A DNA stretch of 64,000 nt. Source: Escarpia spicata (taxonomy: Eukaryota > Annelida > Polychaeta > Sabellida > Siboglinidae). Below are positions 50,401 to 60,000 of this stretch, piece by piece. Where the stretch lies: positions 21,267,526 to 21,331,525 of the forward strand of contig OZ023213.1 in the NCBI GenBank assembly GCA_963995525.1, given 5' to 3'. Under the pieces are notes generated by a model that made no database searches, had not been told where the DNA came from, and worked only from the letters and a program-made list of their open reading frames with translations. The translations under genes were made by a program, and so were the position numbers. Within the stretch, counting starts at the first letter, position 1, and the number at the start of each line of letters is the position of its first letter.

Positions 50401-52881
50401 GCTGATCGCTTTGCGAAACTCTGAATTTGACGTCAGCCTATGAAATCGCTCAATTACTAATTTGACTCGGCTAACTTCTGCACGTCATGTAGGGGATCAG
50501 CCAGGGCTGGCTTGCGAGGCTGGGTTTGGCTTCAGCCCCCATGCCCTTCACCTCAGATTCAAGATTCAGTAACTTTATTGTCCGTTTAAAACATTGCATT
50601 AAAAACGGAAATTTTCTTTTAGATACACTTTAAAATGCCAGTACTAAAATTGGTAAGACATATTTTGGTAAGCACTAAAAATTGGTAAAACACATAATAA
50701 TAAATAATTATTAGCATTAAAAATGTGTATAAAAATAATACCTAAATCAAAATAATAATAAATAAATAAGCAAAAGACTCATACCACAACATTTCACACG
50801 TTCTGCTGTAAGCAGGTTGCTTAAAACTAGCATTTAAGATTAACATATAGACAGTATAAATATTTGAGGGTACACTAGTTGAACTTGTATGTGCTTACTG
50901 TTTCAGCGAATCACTCAAGTAATTGTTACCAAGAAATCATTCAAGGTAAGAAACGTATCACAGATGGACGAATGATGAAACAAAGCGGTGTTGTGCAGTG
51001 GGGGATCTCTCATTCATTGCTGTCTTACGGATCATCTCAGAATGTTGATGTCCAATATTAGACAAAATTAGTTTCATCTGGCCTCAGACCCCCCGCCCCC
51101 CTCCCTCAGACACAAGTTTGTAAACATTAATATGATGATATGAATAATTTTATAGTATCGGTTCGAAGCGTAAAATATTGATGTCTGATGCCAGACATAC
51201 TGCCTCTGACCCTCAAACGAAAGTAATTTTGTCTTATGTCGGACGTTGATGTTCTGAGATGATCCCTTCCCATTGCTGTGCTACTGTGGCATCATGGTGC
51301 TATGCTATCTCTGCTATTAGTATTAAATCTGTGTGTAGCTTCTGTCTTCAGAGTCATCATTGCTGATGGTCTATTCTTGTGCATTACGTTGCTACGTTGA
51401 TCTCTGCTGATGTCAGCATTGCTGTGCTGATGGCCAACATTGCTATGCCAACACTCCCCGTTTGTGTGCTGACATCACCATTGCTGTGCTGACCTTCCAC
51501 ATTGCTTTGCCGACCCTAACTATTGCTGTGCTGACATCACCATTGCTGTGCTGGCGTCACCATTGCTGTGCCGACCTTCCACATTGCTTTGCCAACCCTC
51601 CACCTTGCTTTGCTGACGTCGCCGTTGCTGTGTTGTAGGCGGCAGCCCTTGCCCTCATTGCTGTGCGACGGTTTCAATGCTACCGTCTCCAACCTGCGCC
51701 AATCCAGGTGAACGTTGTCGCCATTGCTATGCTGACTGTCGCCATTGCTGTGCTGACCGTCACCATTGCTATGATGACATCACCATTGCTGTGCCGACAC
51801 TCCCCATTGCTGAGCTGTCACCTTTGTATTGCCGACTGTCACCTTTGTTGTGCTGACATCACTATTGCTGTGCCGATACTCTCCATTGCTGAGCTGTCAC
51901 CTTTGTAGTGCCGACTGTCACCTTTGTTGTGCTGACATCACTATTGCTGTGCCGATACTCTCCATTGCTGAGCTGTCACCTTTGTATTGCCGACTGTCAC
52001 CTTTGTTGTGCTGACATCACTATTGCTGTGCCGATACTCTCCATTGCTGAGCTGTCACCTTTGTAGTGCCGACTGTCACCTTTGTTGTACTGACATCACC
52101 ATTGCTGTGCCGATACTCTCCATTGCTGAGCTGTCACCTTTGTAGTGCCGACTGTCACCTTTGTTGTGCTGACATCACTAATGCTGTGCCGATACTCTCC
52201 ATTGCTGAGCTGTCACCTTTGTAGTGCCGACTGTCACCTTTGTTGTGCTGACATCACTAATGCTGTGCCGATACTCTCCATTGCTGAGCTGTCACCTTTG
52301 TAGTGCCGACTGTCACCTTTGTTGTGCTGACATCACTATTGCTGTGCCGATACTCTCCATTGCTGAGCTGTCACCTTTTTAGTACCGACTGTCACCTTTG
52401 CTGTGCTGACATCTCCATTGCTGAGCTGTCACCTTTGTAGTGCTGACTGTCACCTTTGTTGTACTGACATCATCATTGCTGTGCCGATACTCTCCATTGC
52501 TGAGCTGTCACCTTTGTAGTACCGACTGTCACCTTTGCTGTGGTGACATCACCATTGCTGTGCCGATACTCTCCATTGTTGTGCTATGACCATTGCTTTG
52601 CCAACCCTCCACATTGCTTTGCTGACGTCACCATTGCTGTGTTGTAGGCGGCGGCCCTTGCCATCATTGCTGTGCAACGGTTCCAATGCTTCCATCTCCA
52701 TCCTGCGCCAATCCAGGTGAACGTTGTCAAATACGATCCGTACAGTATCAAGGTCATCCGGAAGTTCATCGACGCCGGAGCGTTCAAGATATACGGACAC
52801 TGGGTGAAGAAAGGAGAGAACCAAAATCGCGCAGCCCTTTTTGAGAATGTCCCCAAGCGAGACATCAAAGGCAACTGCTGA
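34566..52881 (+). CDS. PHKG: Phosphorylase b kinase gamma catalytic subunit, 12 coding exons
   Basis: Ser/Thr kinase that phosphorylates and activates glycogen phosphorylase inside the alpha-beta-gamma-delta holoenzyme, under calcium and calmodulin control. The spliced frame is 386 codons including the stop; human PHKG1 has 387 residues. Visible: glycine loop KGISSTVRR (32-40), catalytic Lys53 (FAVK), HRDLK with Asp153, DFGF with Asp171, [26 protein letters not shown] and SPEWDD. The C-terminal regulatory tail has [12 protein letters not shown] and [13 protein letters not shown], the calmodulin-binding and autoinhibitory region of the family. Asp186 replaces the activation-loop Glu that makes the vertebrate enzyme constitutively active, keeping the acidic charge. 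All phases close. The tail exon has an upstream duplicate (51639-51707). Confidence 0.95.
35078..35253 (+). CDS. PHKG: PHKG coding exon 2 (glycine loop, catalytic Lys)
   Basis: [20 protein letters not shown] then Lys53; the [10 protein letters not shown] helix carries the conserved Glu; ends AGHPNI. Acceptor CACCAG|A, donor ATAA|GTGAGC, phase 1. Confidence 0.95.
36570..36616. repeat. CACACACC simple repeat
   Basis: Short imperfect CACACACCACA tract in PHKG intron 2. The rest of that intron (35254-39364) shows no gene; its only other recognised element is at 37012-37448. Confidence 0.75.
37012..37448. mobile_element. hAT-like MITE with CAGGGCT termini
   Basis: The left end, CAGGGCTCAACATTAA, and the right end, reverse complement CAGGGCTTGACATCAA, form an imperfect terminal inverted repeat. 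Flanks share TATTCA (TGTATTCA at left, GGTATTCA at right), an imperfect 8-bp target duplication. The interior has repeated GGGCAAGTA words. No coding sequence. Confidence 0.6.
39365..39419 (+). CDS. PHKG: PHKG coding exon 3
   Basis: 55 bp, [18 protein letters not shown], like human ITLIDSYESSSFMFLVFD. Acceptor TTTCAG|TT, donor AAT|GTGAGT. It follows a 4.1-kb intron. Confidence 0.95.
39464..39488. repeat. (TA)n tract
   Basis: Short TA microsatellite just after PHKG exon 3. Confidence 0.8.
40402..40812. repeat. 103-bp tandem repeat, 4 copies
   Basis: The unit begins CACTGGAGTATTCTGCGATA and ends CTGGTAACACCTATGTT; starts are at 40402, 40505, 40608 and 40711. Copies are nearly identical (one or two substitutions), so the expansion is recent. 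It lies directly at the 3' side of the LINE fragment at 40838-41170. Confidence 0.95.
40838..41170 (-). mobile_element. C-terminal LINE fragment
   Basis: Minus-strand remnants in shifting frames: [15 protein letters not shown]-like remains, [11 protein letters not shown], then [14 protein letters not shown], the terminal signature of a LINE polyprotein. Degenerate. Confidence 0.65.
41389..41448. repeat. (CA)n microsatellite
   Basis: About 27 CA units in PHKG intron 3. Confidence 0.97.
42130..42380. repeat. 42-bp minisatellite, about 6 copies
   Basis: The unit contains TTGGCCCAGCATGGCCCGAG and alternates two types (GGACTACCAGAAACAG and GGATAGTGAGAAACAA), giving an 84-bp higher-order period. 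Because 42 is divisible by 3, one frame stays open ([14 protein letters not shown] repeats), but it starts and ends in unrelated intron sequence. Confidence 0.9.
42415..43040 (-). mobile_element. 3' part of a LINE (CR1/Rex-type C-terminus) with (ATT)n tail
   Basis: Minus strand: [73 protein letters not shown], then a 3' UTR ending in an ATT tail at 42420. This is the post-RT part of the element. Same family as 15640-15905. Confidence 0.85.
43041..44081. other. PHKG intron 3, nothing recognised
   Basis: AT-rich noncoding sequence between a LINE fragment and a foldback element. Confidence 0.5.
44082..44500. mobile_element. Long-arm foldback element (inverted repeat)
   Basis: Two arms of about 150 bp (44082-44230 and 44338-44500) are near-perfect reverse complements, with shared stretches such as GTAGTAAACACAGCCGTAGT and TGCATGTTTGTTGCAGTAGG, around a spacer of about 100 bp. 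No coding capacity. The transcript would fold into a long hairpin. Confidence 0.9.
45148..45213 (+). CDS. PHKG: PHKG coding exon 4
   Basis: 66 bp, [20 protein letters not shown], aligned to human RKGELFDYLTEKVALSEKE. Acceptor GTTTCAG|A, donor AAG|GTGTGT. It follows a 5.7-kb intron full of repeats. Confidence 0.95.
45654..45726 (+). CDS. PHKG: PHKG coding exon 5 (catalytic loop start)
   Basis: 73 bp, [20 protein letters not shown] then RDLK, containing catalytic Asp153. Acceptor TTCACAG|G, donor AAG|GTATGC, phase 0. Confidence 0.96.
46031..46362. repeat. 40-bp tandem repeat, about 8 copies
   Basis: Unit TTTGTTTGTGTATTTTTGTA + GTTGCTAGATCAGTTTGCTA, nearly identical copies, in the intron just before PHKG exon 6. 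Each unit contains TGTATTTTTGTAG, which looks like a 3' splice site. Confidence 0.95.
46587..46677 (+). CDS. PHKG: PHKG coding exon 6 (DFG motif)
   Basis: 91 bp, [20 protein letters not shown] and the start of the activation loop. Acceptor TTTGCAG|C, donor ACGG|GTGAGT. Confidence 0.96.
47214..47304 (+). CDS. PHKG: PHKG coding exon 7 (activation loop end)
   Basis: 91 bp, [18 protein letters not shown], then GYGRPVD as in human GYGKEVD. Acceptor TTACAG|A, donor CAT|GTAAGT. Confidence 0.96.
47796..47825 (+). CDS. PHKG: PHKG coding exon 8, a 30-bp microexon
   Basis: Encodes WASGVIMYT plus split codons, matching human WACGVILFT / WSTGVIMYT. Acceptor TTCCAG|G, donor GTT|GTAAGT. Frame and homology both require it. 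Confidence 0.93.
48733..48856 (+). CDS. PHKG: PHKG coding exon 9
   Basis: 124 bp, [20 protein letters not shown], then [14 protein letters not shown]. Acceptor TTTCAG|G. The donor CTG|GTCAGT is weak, and readthrough would meet a stop within five codons (VSCLL), giving a kinase lacking the C-lobe end. Confidence 0.94.
50136..50219 (+). CDS. PHKG: PHKG coding exon 10 (end of kinase domain)
   Basis: 84 bp, [20 protein letters not shown] then HPFLKSEE, like human VDPEARLTAEQALQHPFF. Acceptor ATTGCAG|A, donor GAG|GTAGGG, phase 0 both sides. Confidence 0.94.
50907..50945 (+). CDS. PHKG: PHKG coding exon 11, a 39-bp microexon
   Basis: [13 protein letters not shown], corresponding to vertebrate EVRHFSPRGKFK, which links the kinase domain to the regulatory tail. 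Acceptor TGTTTCAG|C, donor AAG|GTAAGA, phase 0 both sides. Found by searching for the missing link between exons 10 and 12. Confidence 0.85.
51029..51265. mobile_element. Palindromic MITE, copy 1
   Basis: Ends GGATCATCTCAGAATGTTGA and, at the right, the reverse complement of GGATCATCTCAGAACATCAA. Same family as 54499-54742. Lies in the intron after PHKG exon 11. Confidence 0.8.
51400..52620. repeat. CATTGCTGTGCTGAC minisatellite with 79-bp higher-order unit
   Basis: A basic word of about 20 bp (CCATTGCTGTGCTGACATCA) grades into about nine copies of a 79-bp unit (51840-52560) containing CCGATACTCTCCATTGCTGA and GCTGTCACCTTTGTAGTGCC. It separates the two copies of the PHKG exon 12 5' part and supplies their acceptor sequences. 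Confidence 0.95.
51639..51707 (+). CDS. PHKG: Duplicate of the 5' part of the PHKG last exon (possible alternative exon 12a)
   Basis: 23 codons, [20 protein letters not shown] then PIQ, preceded by acceptor GTTGTAG|G and followed by CAG|GTGAAC, a usable donor. The frame is open and phase 0. It differs from the corresponding part of exon 12 (52648-52716) at 7 of 69 bases. Its VRR and YR residues resemble vertebrate PHKG1 (VRI, YRR) more closely than exon 12 does (VQR, FH). It may be spliced in, swapped for exon 12, or be an unused relic. Confidence 0.5.
52648..52881 (+). CDS. PHKG: PHKG last coding exon (regulatory tail)
   Basis: 78 codons: [20 protein letters not shown], then [40 protein letters not shown], ending PKRDIKGNC and a stop. 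Human PHKG1 has [20 protein letters not shown] and [11 protein letters not shown]. The acceptor GTTGTAG|G is itself made of the flanking minisatellite sequence. Confidence 0.94.
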   Translation, partial: AAALAIIAVQRFQCFHLHPAPIQVNVVKYDPYSIKVIRKFIDAGAFKIYGHWVKKGENQNRAALFENVPKRDIKGNC

Positions 52882-54498
52882 CTGCTCGGTGGCTCAGCTA
52901 TAGTGGCGCCATCTGTGATGGAATTTATTTCCAGGACACTATCAACGCACATATACTTGTACACATAGGTTTGAATTTAGCTATACTTTGTTGTCACAAA
53001 CGCTACACATATGTCACTTGTGGCAAACTCTGTCCGTCTAGAACAATAACATCTAACAACGTAATGAAACCAAAGAAAATTTATGCATACAGTTTATTTT
53101 TGTGTTCCTGTTGAGATGTCATGACATAAATTTTTGTTAGATCTTTGCTTGTAATCTTCGAATTCAACTGGTTATTTTGTAACACCACTAACAGGTTGAT
53201 AGAATATACACGGCTCAAGGTTGCAGAATGTATGCCTTTTACAGAGTGTCTTTTGATGGTGTGACAATGTTTTAAAACTAATATTATTTATTTAATTTTT
53301 ATATTTGTTTATAGGCAATCTAGAAGCATCTTTTTATAGTTGAGCAAAGGCTATACGAGGTTGTCTTTAGACATAATACATTGCATCATTGAAGTATGTA
53401 CCAAATTGATAATCCTTGACTGGGTAGATGGTCCGGTTTCTTGGTTGTTATTTTACATATTTACCTCTCTCAAATACATACTCTGCAAAAAAACAGTTTC
53501 TTGAGAGGGTAATATGTCAAATAATTTGATAATGTTGACAGGGTAGATAACCGTGGTTTGTTTTGGTACCTAAAATAAACGTTTCTTTTGTTTGGGTTTT
53601 AATAACAACATTTATTCTCGGAACAATTTGCCAAGAGGCAAGCAAGTTTTAAACACAATTTTTCTTGGAAACGAGCTAACCATGTGAAAGGCCTATCAAT
53701 AATTAACACGTAAAAAATGTGTTTATGATTTGGTGTGCCACTGAATGAATTCAAAATATTAGTAATGTTTTTAATGTCCAGAGTATTAATTAAACATTGT
53801 AATGTTGACGAAGTCGGTTTGCACAAAGGAACTTGATGCCAGTGTTGTGTTTTTGTTGGAAAGATGTTGAAATTGGTTTTAATTATATATTACGGTACTT
53901 ACCGGTATATTGATTTATTGTATTAAAGAGGAATGTGAGATTACAAACTATGTTTAGCATCAAATTGCTAACCAAATTGAATATGATTGTACCAGAAGGT
54001 TCTATTAAAGTTCAGTTTGATTAAAATGTGTGTTTTCTTTGAAGGTCAGGGAAAAAGTAGGGAAGAAATAATGGGTTATAATCAGTTTTAATTATACAAT
54101 TTGTCATTACACAACAATGAAGGATTATTTAAAAACTCGATTCATTGAGCCAATCACAAATTGGGTTCGTTGATGTGAATAATTGAGTAATATGTGATCA
54201 ATCACAAAATTGGTCTCTTACACCCAACACACTTTTTGAAATGAAGGTCGAAAATTAAGCCAATGGGTTGACTTCTTGATTTTAACTTCTGCTAAGAAAT
54301 TAGTATATCAGGTGTATATATAATAATAATAGTCTGTAAATATGCTGTACAGAGAACTATAAATACTCAAAACATGGTTTTGAAGTAGAATACCTTCAGG
54401 CAAACACATGAATACTGAAGTCTTTAGATGATGATTTCTCATAACTGCTTTTTATTATTAAAGTACCTAGTTAAGAAAATAAACTTTGGACATGTTTA
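52882..54498. other. PHKG 3' UTR and downstream spacer
   Basis: AT-rich, with several AATAAA/ATTAAA signals. No gene recognised. Confidence 0.5.
53574..53579 (+). promoter_or_regulatory. First canonical polyadenylation signal after PHKG
   Basis: AATAAA about 690 bp downstream of the stop. Later ATTAAA signals occur near 53927 and 54004, so the 3' UTR length is open. Confidence 0.4.
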
Positions 54499-54742
54499 GG
54501 GATCATCTCGGAATGTTTAAGTTCAATATCAGACAAAATTACTTTCATCTGGCCTCAGCCCCCCACCCCCCACGATGAAACTTTGTAAACACTGATATGA
54601 TGACATCAATATATTAATACAGGATCGGTCCGAAGCATAAAATATTGACGTCCAGCACCAGATGAAACTGCCACCGATCCCATTCCTCCAAACGAGAGTA
54701 ATTTCATCTGGTTATCAGACGCCAACGTTCTGAGATGATCCC
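54499..54742. mobile_element. Palindromic MITE, copy 2
   Basis: GGATCATCTCGGAATGTTTA at the left and the reverse complement of GGATCATCTCAGAACGTTGG at the right. Interior similar to copy 1 over its whole length (TTTCATCTGGCCTCAG, CATAAAATATTGA). Between PHKG and SRRD. Confidence 0.8.
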
Positions 54743-54989
54743 TTGTGATGGCACCATATCATTGATGTCACTGCAAACAAGTTTTTCCAATAACTAGAAA
54801 ACTAATTTTCACGGGGAAAGTCGCATAAATAATGAGGAATGGAAGCAAGTGGGAGAGTGGAATAGTCTCCTGTACCGTCTCGGCTGCCTTTAAATATTTT
54901 GTTGAATCTTACATTATATATGTCTTTAGTTAGAAACATTTTGATCAGTCGCTGGGAGCAAAAGTCATCTACAAACTTGCAACAAGGTT

Positions 54990-55420
54990 ATTCGTCTCAA
55001 ATTTAAATGAGGACAGGAGTTTGAGATATATTTCGATAGTGAACGTAGACCACGACTGCAATGTGCCATATCAGTGACGGTGATGTAAACGTCTGTTCAC
55101 ACTAATCACCACAGGAAAGTTATCAATCAGCCTGTGGTGTTTATAGAGGTAATGTGTTGCATTTTGTCGTACAGTGACGATTTTGAACACAACTTGGCAG
55201 AAACCGAGTGCATCCCGCTTGGTACATGAAATTATATCATCTTGCGAATACTGTATTTTATTAAAAACAACTTCTTTGACGCATTGTTTACATATCACTG
55301 ATGGAATAAGTGGTTGTGATTAATAATATAAATACATTTCAAAACTGTTTGGTGAAAACTGCATATGATGATTGCATTTGACAGAAACCCAAAGGACCAG
55401 TATACTAAAAACAGGAGGGA
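54990..55420 (+). repeat. Direct repeat flanking PHKG, downstream copy
   Basis: Collinear partner of 33880-34345, same orientation, about 70-75 percent similar by eye. Confidence 0.65.
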
Positions 55421-55748
55421 GGTGGAAACTTCTGCTACACATTACTCGATGTTTGTGTGATAGTGATGCGTGCGTGCGTGCGTGCAAGAGTAAAGTACAT
55501 ACAACACAATAATTATAACGTTGGAAAGCAAGTTTACTTTGTTTAATAATACAATGTCATTACACAAAATCAAGACTGATGACTTCCAGAGGTTATATTG
55601 CGGATTGTCCCAATTGGACACTACAATTTTCCATGTGACTATTAAGAATTATACGCAAAGGGACGAGTCAATACGGCGCATTCATGCAAAAATCCCCAAA
55701 GTGTCACTGGAGTGAAAGTAAGAAAATAGCAACTGAAGTTAGCTACAT

Positions 55749-56230
55749 AAAGGTAAGTTCTTATATAGCGAGGGACAGTGGAACCTCCTTATTAAGGTCA
55801 CTCTCGGGTCTGGCTAAGTGACCTGAATAGCAAGGTGACTCTATTAGTGGAACAAATTTCCTACACTTTACTGTATATGGACATAATCTGGGACTGTCAC
55901 AGGGCGACCTTAATTGCGAGGTGGCTGTATTGCTGAGGTCACTGTAAAGCGAGGTTCGACTGTAACTGTCTTTAGGATTGCTCAATGCGCTTAACATGTC
56001 CCTAGTAGACTTGTTCAATCAACCGCCATCTTGATGAAGAGTATTTGTTCACATATCTCCACCTCTGTCCATAGTCATGGACTCGTTTATACAGCCGAGT
56101 GAACTAAGGCAATGTGGAGTGAACAAAATTGCCCAAGCTATGAAACAGCAGCAAGAAGATTGAAACCTGGATGACTGCCTTTCAGAGACTGGTGTTCTAT
56201 CCACAGAGCCAATTGTCTCGATCTACAGAA
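55749..56230 (-). mobile_element. tRNA-derived SINE split by a MITE
   Basis: Minus strand: tRNA-like head (TGGCTCTGTGGATAGAACAC and GGTTTCAATCTTC), body with AGTTCACTCGGCTGTATAAA, tail CGCTATATAAGAACTTACCT (with one substitution). The copy at 57838-58155 lacks the inserted 187 bp at 55776-55962 and so gives the empty-site structure. Confidence 0.8.
55776..55962. mobile_element. Tc1/mariner- or pogo-like MITE
   Basis: Ends CAGTGGAACCTCCTTATTAA and, at the right, the reverse complement CAGTCGAACCTCGCTTTACA. Inserted at a TA in the SINE (TA kept at right, GA at left). A related end, CAGTAGAACCTCG, occurs at 58445. Confidence 0.7.
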
Positions 56231-56900
56231 ACTGATGTTGGCGCTGAATTGACGTATCCATCACATGACCAGTTGCAATAGTTCGGAAAAGCCATCAAAA
56301 AAATGGATGCGGCACGTCCATCCATTCCGTTTTGTTGACATTCTGGCCACGAAGTTTATTTATGACAAATACATAAGAGAGTTTTTAAAATGACAACTGT
56401 ATGTGGGAATGTTTGCAGCAATAGTAATACAATTTACGTATACACTGTATAACCATTAACAACATTGGTGGCAAAGGTAAAGCTTGATGGAGGTCATGCG
56501 CAACATTTGTTTGTGATGTAGGCAAACTGCGACGTGCTGGATACATCAATTCACCGCTGCCAACACACTAGTTCTAATAAAGGAGTACTGGTAAGTACCA
56601 TGTACGTTTTGTCAAAGGCGAATACCAGTATTATACAAGAACACGTTAATATTATTAAGTTACTGTGCCCCACATAACAGATAGAATAAAACTGGAAGCA
56701 TTAATCAAACACCAAGTCAGATGTCTACAGACAACATACATGGATGACAACTTGCAACAATTCTACAGCAATTACTGGTGTGAAGATCAGGTTTAAAAAA
56801 ACAAAATATGCATGCAAGTGTTGCACTTTGTTTTGGTGTTGACATTCAACAAATTTCCTACTTGATATGAGATTGGTTTCTGTGATTTCCAGAACATTAA

Positions 56901-57077
56901 TTAATTTCGGATGATCTCAACCATATCGTCATATGTCGGTTCCGCAGAATGTGTCCAGAGTTCTGAAGGAGCAGTTGCCAATGCATCATGGGTAAACACA
57001 TGCACCGACGTGTTGTTGAATATGTCGCCTTGCTTGAAAGAGTTTGTTAACCGATATTCCGTTGAGTATGGCGCAAT
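56901..57077 (-). CDS. SRRD: SRRD last coding exon
   Basis: [40 protein letters not shown], then W, and DDMVEIIRN with TAA at 56901. Aligned to human MDIFNDTSVHWFP and EDLEIIRK. Acceptor ATATTCAG|A. Confidence 0.9.
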   Translation of the reverse strand: [58 protein letters not shown]

Positions 57078-60000
57078 CTGAATATAAAAGTTAAGAAGTA
57101 AATAAGCAGCACGTCATGATGTATAAGTGAAATGACAAATTATTGCTACTGTATTTCAACAAATATGTTTGGCATGCTTACTTCTTTTGGTGGCAAATTT
57201 GTGAAGTATGAAAGTATTAAAATACATTTCCAAAGATCTAGGATTCACATTCTAATTGAGTATGCATAACACAAAACTTTATTATGTTAATCATAAAAAT
57301 TTGTATGAAAATAGCAAAAATGTTATACTGTTAATCAGTAGCACCGTACTTAGTGTTAATAAAAAATAAGCAACATTTAACTTGACCATTATACTTATAG
57401 CTGAGCTTAACCCCATGAATAGGATATGGTTTACATAAAATTTATAAAAAGCACTTTATTTTGCACATCATATTTAATTATGATGGCAACAGATTTACAG
57501 TTTGTAAATATAAACTAGGATTTGGATCTACAGGAACAATAAGATGACTTTAGAAACTGTGACAACTACGCAGTGTACAGGGCATGGGGTAATTTTGTTT
57601 GTAAACTGTCCTTCACTTTTCTGGATAACCACAAGATAAATATCAGCTGCAGAAACTACATATCTGGATAAGAAACATGAATTTTAGTAGCAAATTTGAA
57701 GACAGCAAATTTGCATATTCTGTATATAATTATGTATTTTGCGTAGCAAAAACGATACCTCCATGACATATGCTGCTTCTGTTGCAAGTGTGCGATGTGG
57801 GGTGCTGCAAACAGATGACGTTTATGTAAAGTAATAAAGGTAAGTTCTTATATAGCGCAGTATCCAGTCTTTAGGACTGCTCAAAGCACTTTACACTTTA
57901 CTCTCAGGCAGACCTGTTCAATCGAACACCATCTCGACTTCTCTGGGAAGCATTCAGCCATGATGCAATTAATGCGTGAAGACTGTTCATACACAAATAT
58001 CCACCACTGTCTACAGCCAGGTACTCATTCATACAGCTGAGTGAACTAGAGCAATGTAGTGTGATCGAACTGGCCCAAGGTTTGACACAAAAGCACAAGA
58101 TTTGAACCCGGGTTCACTCGATTGAAAGTCCTATGGTCTAGCCACTGTGCTTCACATACAAAAAAACAGTCAAATATATCCTACAAATTCCTTGCTGCTT
58201 GAAGGGATATAACTTTTCATATGTTATGTTATAATAAGATTTGAAATTAAATTGGGCATGGTCTACGTTAGCATCAATGATTGTGACAACTAATATACAA
58301 AATGTAAGACCAAACAATATTAGGAAAATCAATACTACAGCTGTAACTTACAAAATAAAATAAAAATTATTATCTATTATATAGTGAAAGGTTTGTGATG
58401 TGAAAGAAAAACACTAATCACAAATACATGTTTTAATGACATACAGTAGAACCTCGTCGATAATTCATACCCTGACATCCACAAAAAATTGCATCCTGAC
58501 ATCATTTCACGGGAACAGAATTTTGAATGTTAATACAGTCTGCTATCAGCATGATTCGTTAAGCTGAAAAACTTGTTAATTTCATCCAGGCAAAAACACT
58601 GGGAAAAAAGTTTCTCATTAATTAACATATAATATATATAATATACATAATTTGTTACCATCAAAAATGATTCAAAGACAACAATACAGATCCATACCTG
58701 TCGAGCATATGTTGGAAACTGTTGCCGACAATGGTGAGAAGAGAAAGTAGTTCCGGCCGCCAGTTTGCCCACAGTAGATTGTTGTAGAGCGCCTTGCCGC
58801 AGTGGGGCATGTAGAACATTGTAGGCACACTCACACGGCGCTTACCCTCCTGGCACCACACACACAGGGATTTGATAAGGGTAGGCATCAAGAATCTAAC
58901 ATAATTATAAATGTGACCCGCCTCAGCGAACCAGGCATAAAGTCTCACAGGCATATTCTGCACACGAGCCAAAAATAGCTGTCTAGATCTGAAATGCATA
59001 CTTTATAATCTCAACTTTCAATGTCCAGTTTATTTTCGTCAACAAATAATCCGACATTGATAAAACAGATGCATTTATGAAGCCATATATTAAGAAATAA
59101 CAACCAATACAAGTAAAAATGGCCTCGTTTCTCAAAACGTTGCTTTTTGAAGTTGGCGTCAATCTGAACAATAAATCCAAAAATACTGAAAATGTTTAAT
59201 AAATCATTTTAAACATTATGATCTGTGGAATCCAAAAAGGTACAACATTCCACATGACACTGTTGCAATCTAATGCCCACTTTGCTGTGACAGGTCACAA
59301 ATGTGAGTGTCAGATTGTCTGTGTGTCTCTTGTTGCGGCTGGCCAACCCCGACAAAATTTTGAATCGTTATTTGGAGGGATGTAACTACGAACATAAAAT
59401 GGTTAGATGTGGTGCCATTATTTTACCCTTCATAGAATTATCCTTTGAAGATTTCTGGCAATGTTATGCATATTTACGCAACTTTGAACAATTTTTTTTG
59501 TAGAAACAGATATGTATAATGTTGTGTAAATTGCTAATGTAAATATATTTAAAGTAATTAGTATTATAAATCTAGAGTACAATTATCCGTATTCCTTTTA
59601 GCAGTACAGAAATGTTATGTGAAGATTGTTACGCTTTCCGTCATTACATCATCAAAACAAGGAAGATACGCCACCTCATTCAGTGCCATCTGTTGACAGC
59701 CGAGTTCTTCGAGCGTACTCATTTCTATCGACATCAGAAGTGGATCGTAGATGTAGGTGTCTTCCACAGGTACCTGAAAAATATACACCATTGTTTGATA
59801 TAAATCTCTCCTATTTGTCTTAAACGCATAAATAACAAGGTAATGTCAACTTACATCTGAATAACCAAACGAGGAATACAAATTATTAGATTTCAACAAC
59901 ATTTCAAAAGTTCACATTCAAATGACACTTTTCTATACATACAGAAGAGTGAAATCAACTTCTGTATATTAAAAGAACAAAAACAAGTGCCTAAACCAAA

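Noticed and set aside
52549..52964. Minus-strand frames of 91 and 126 residues
   Set aside because: Antisense to PHKG exon 12, whose plus-strand frame matches the kinase tail with correct splice phase.
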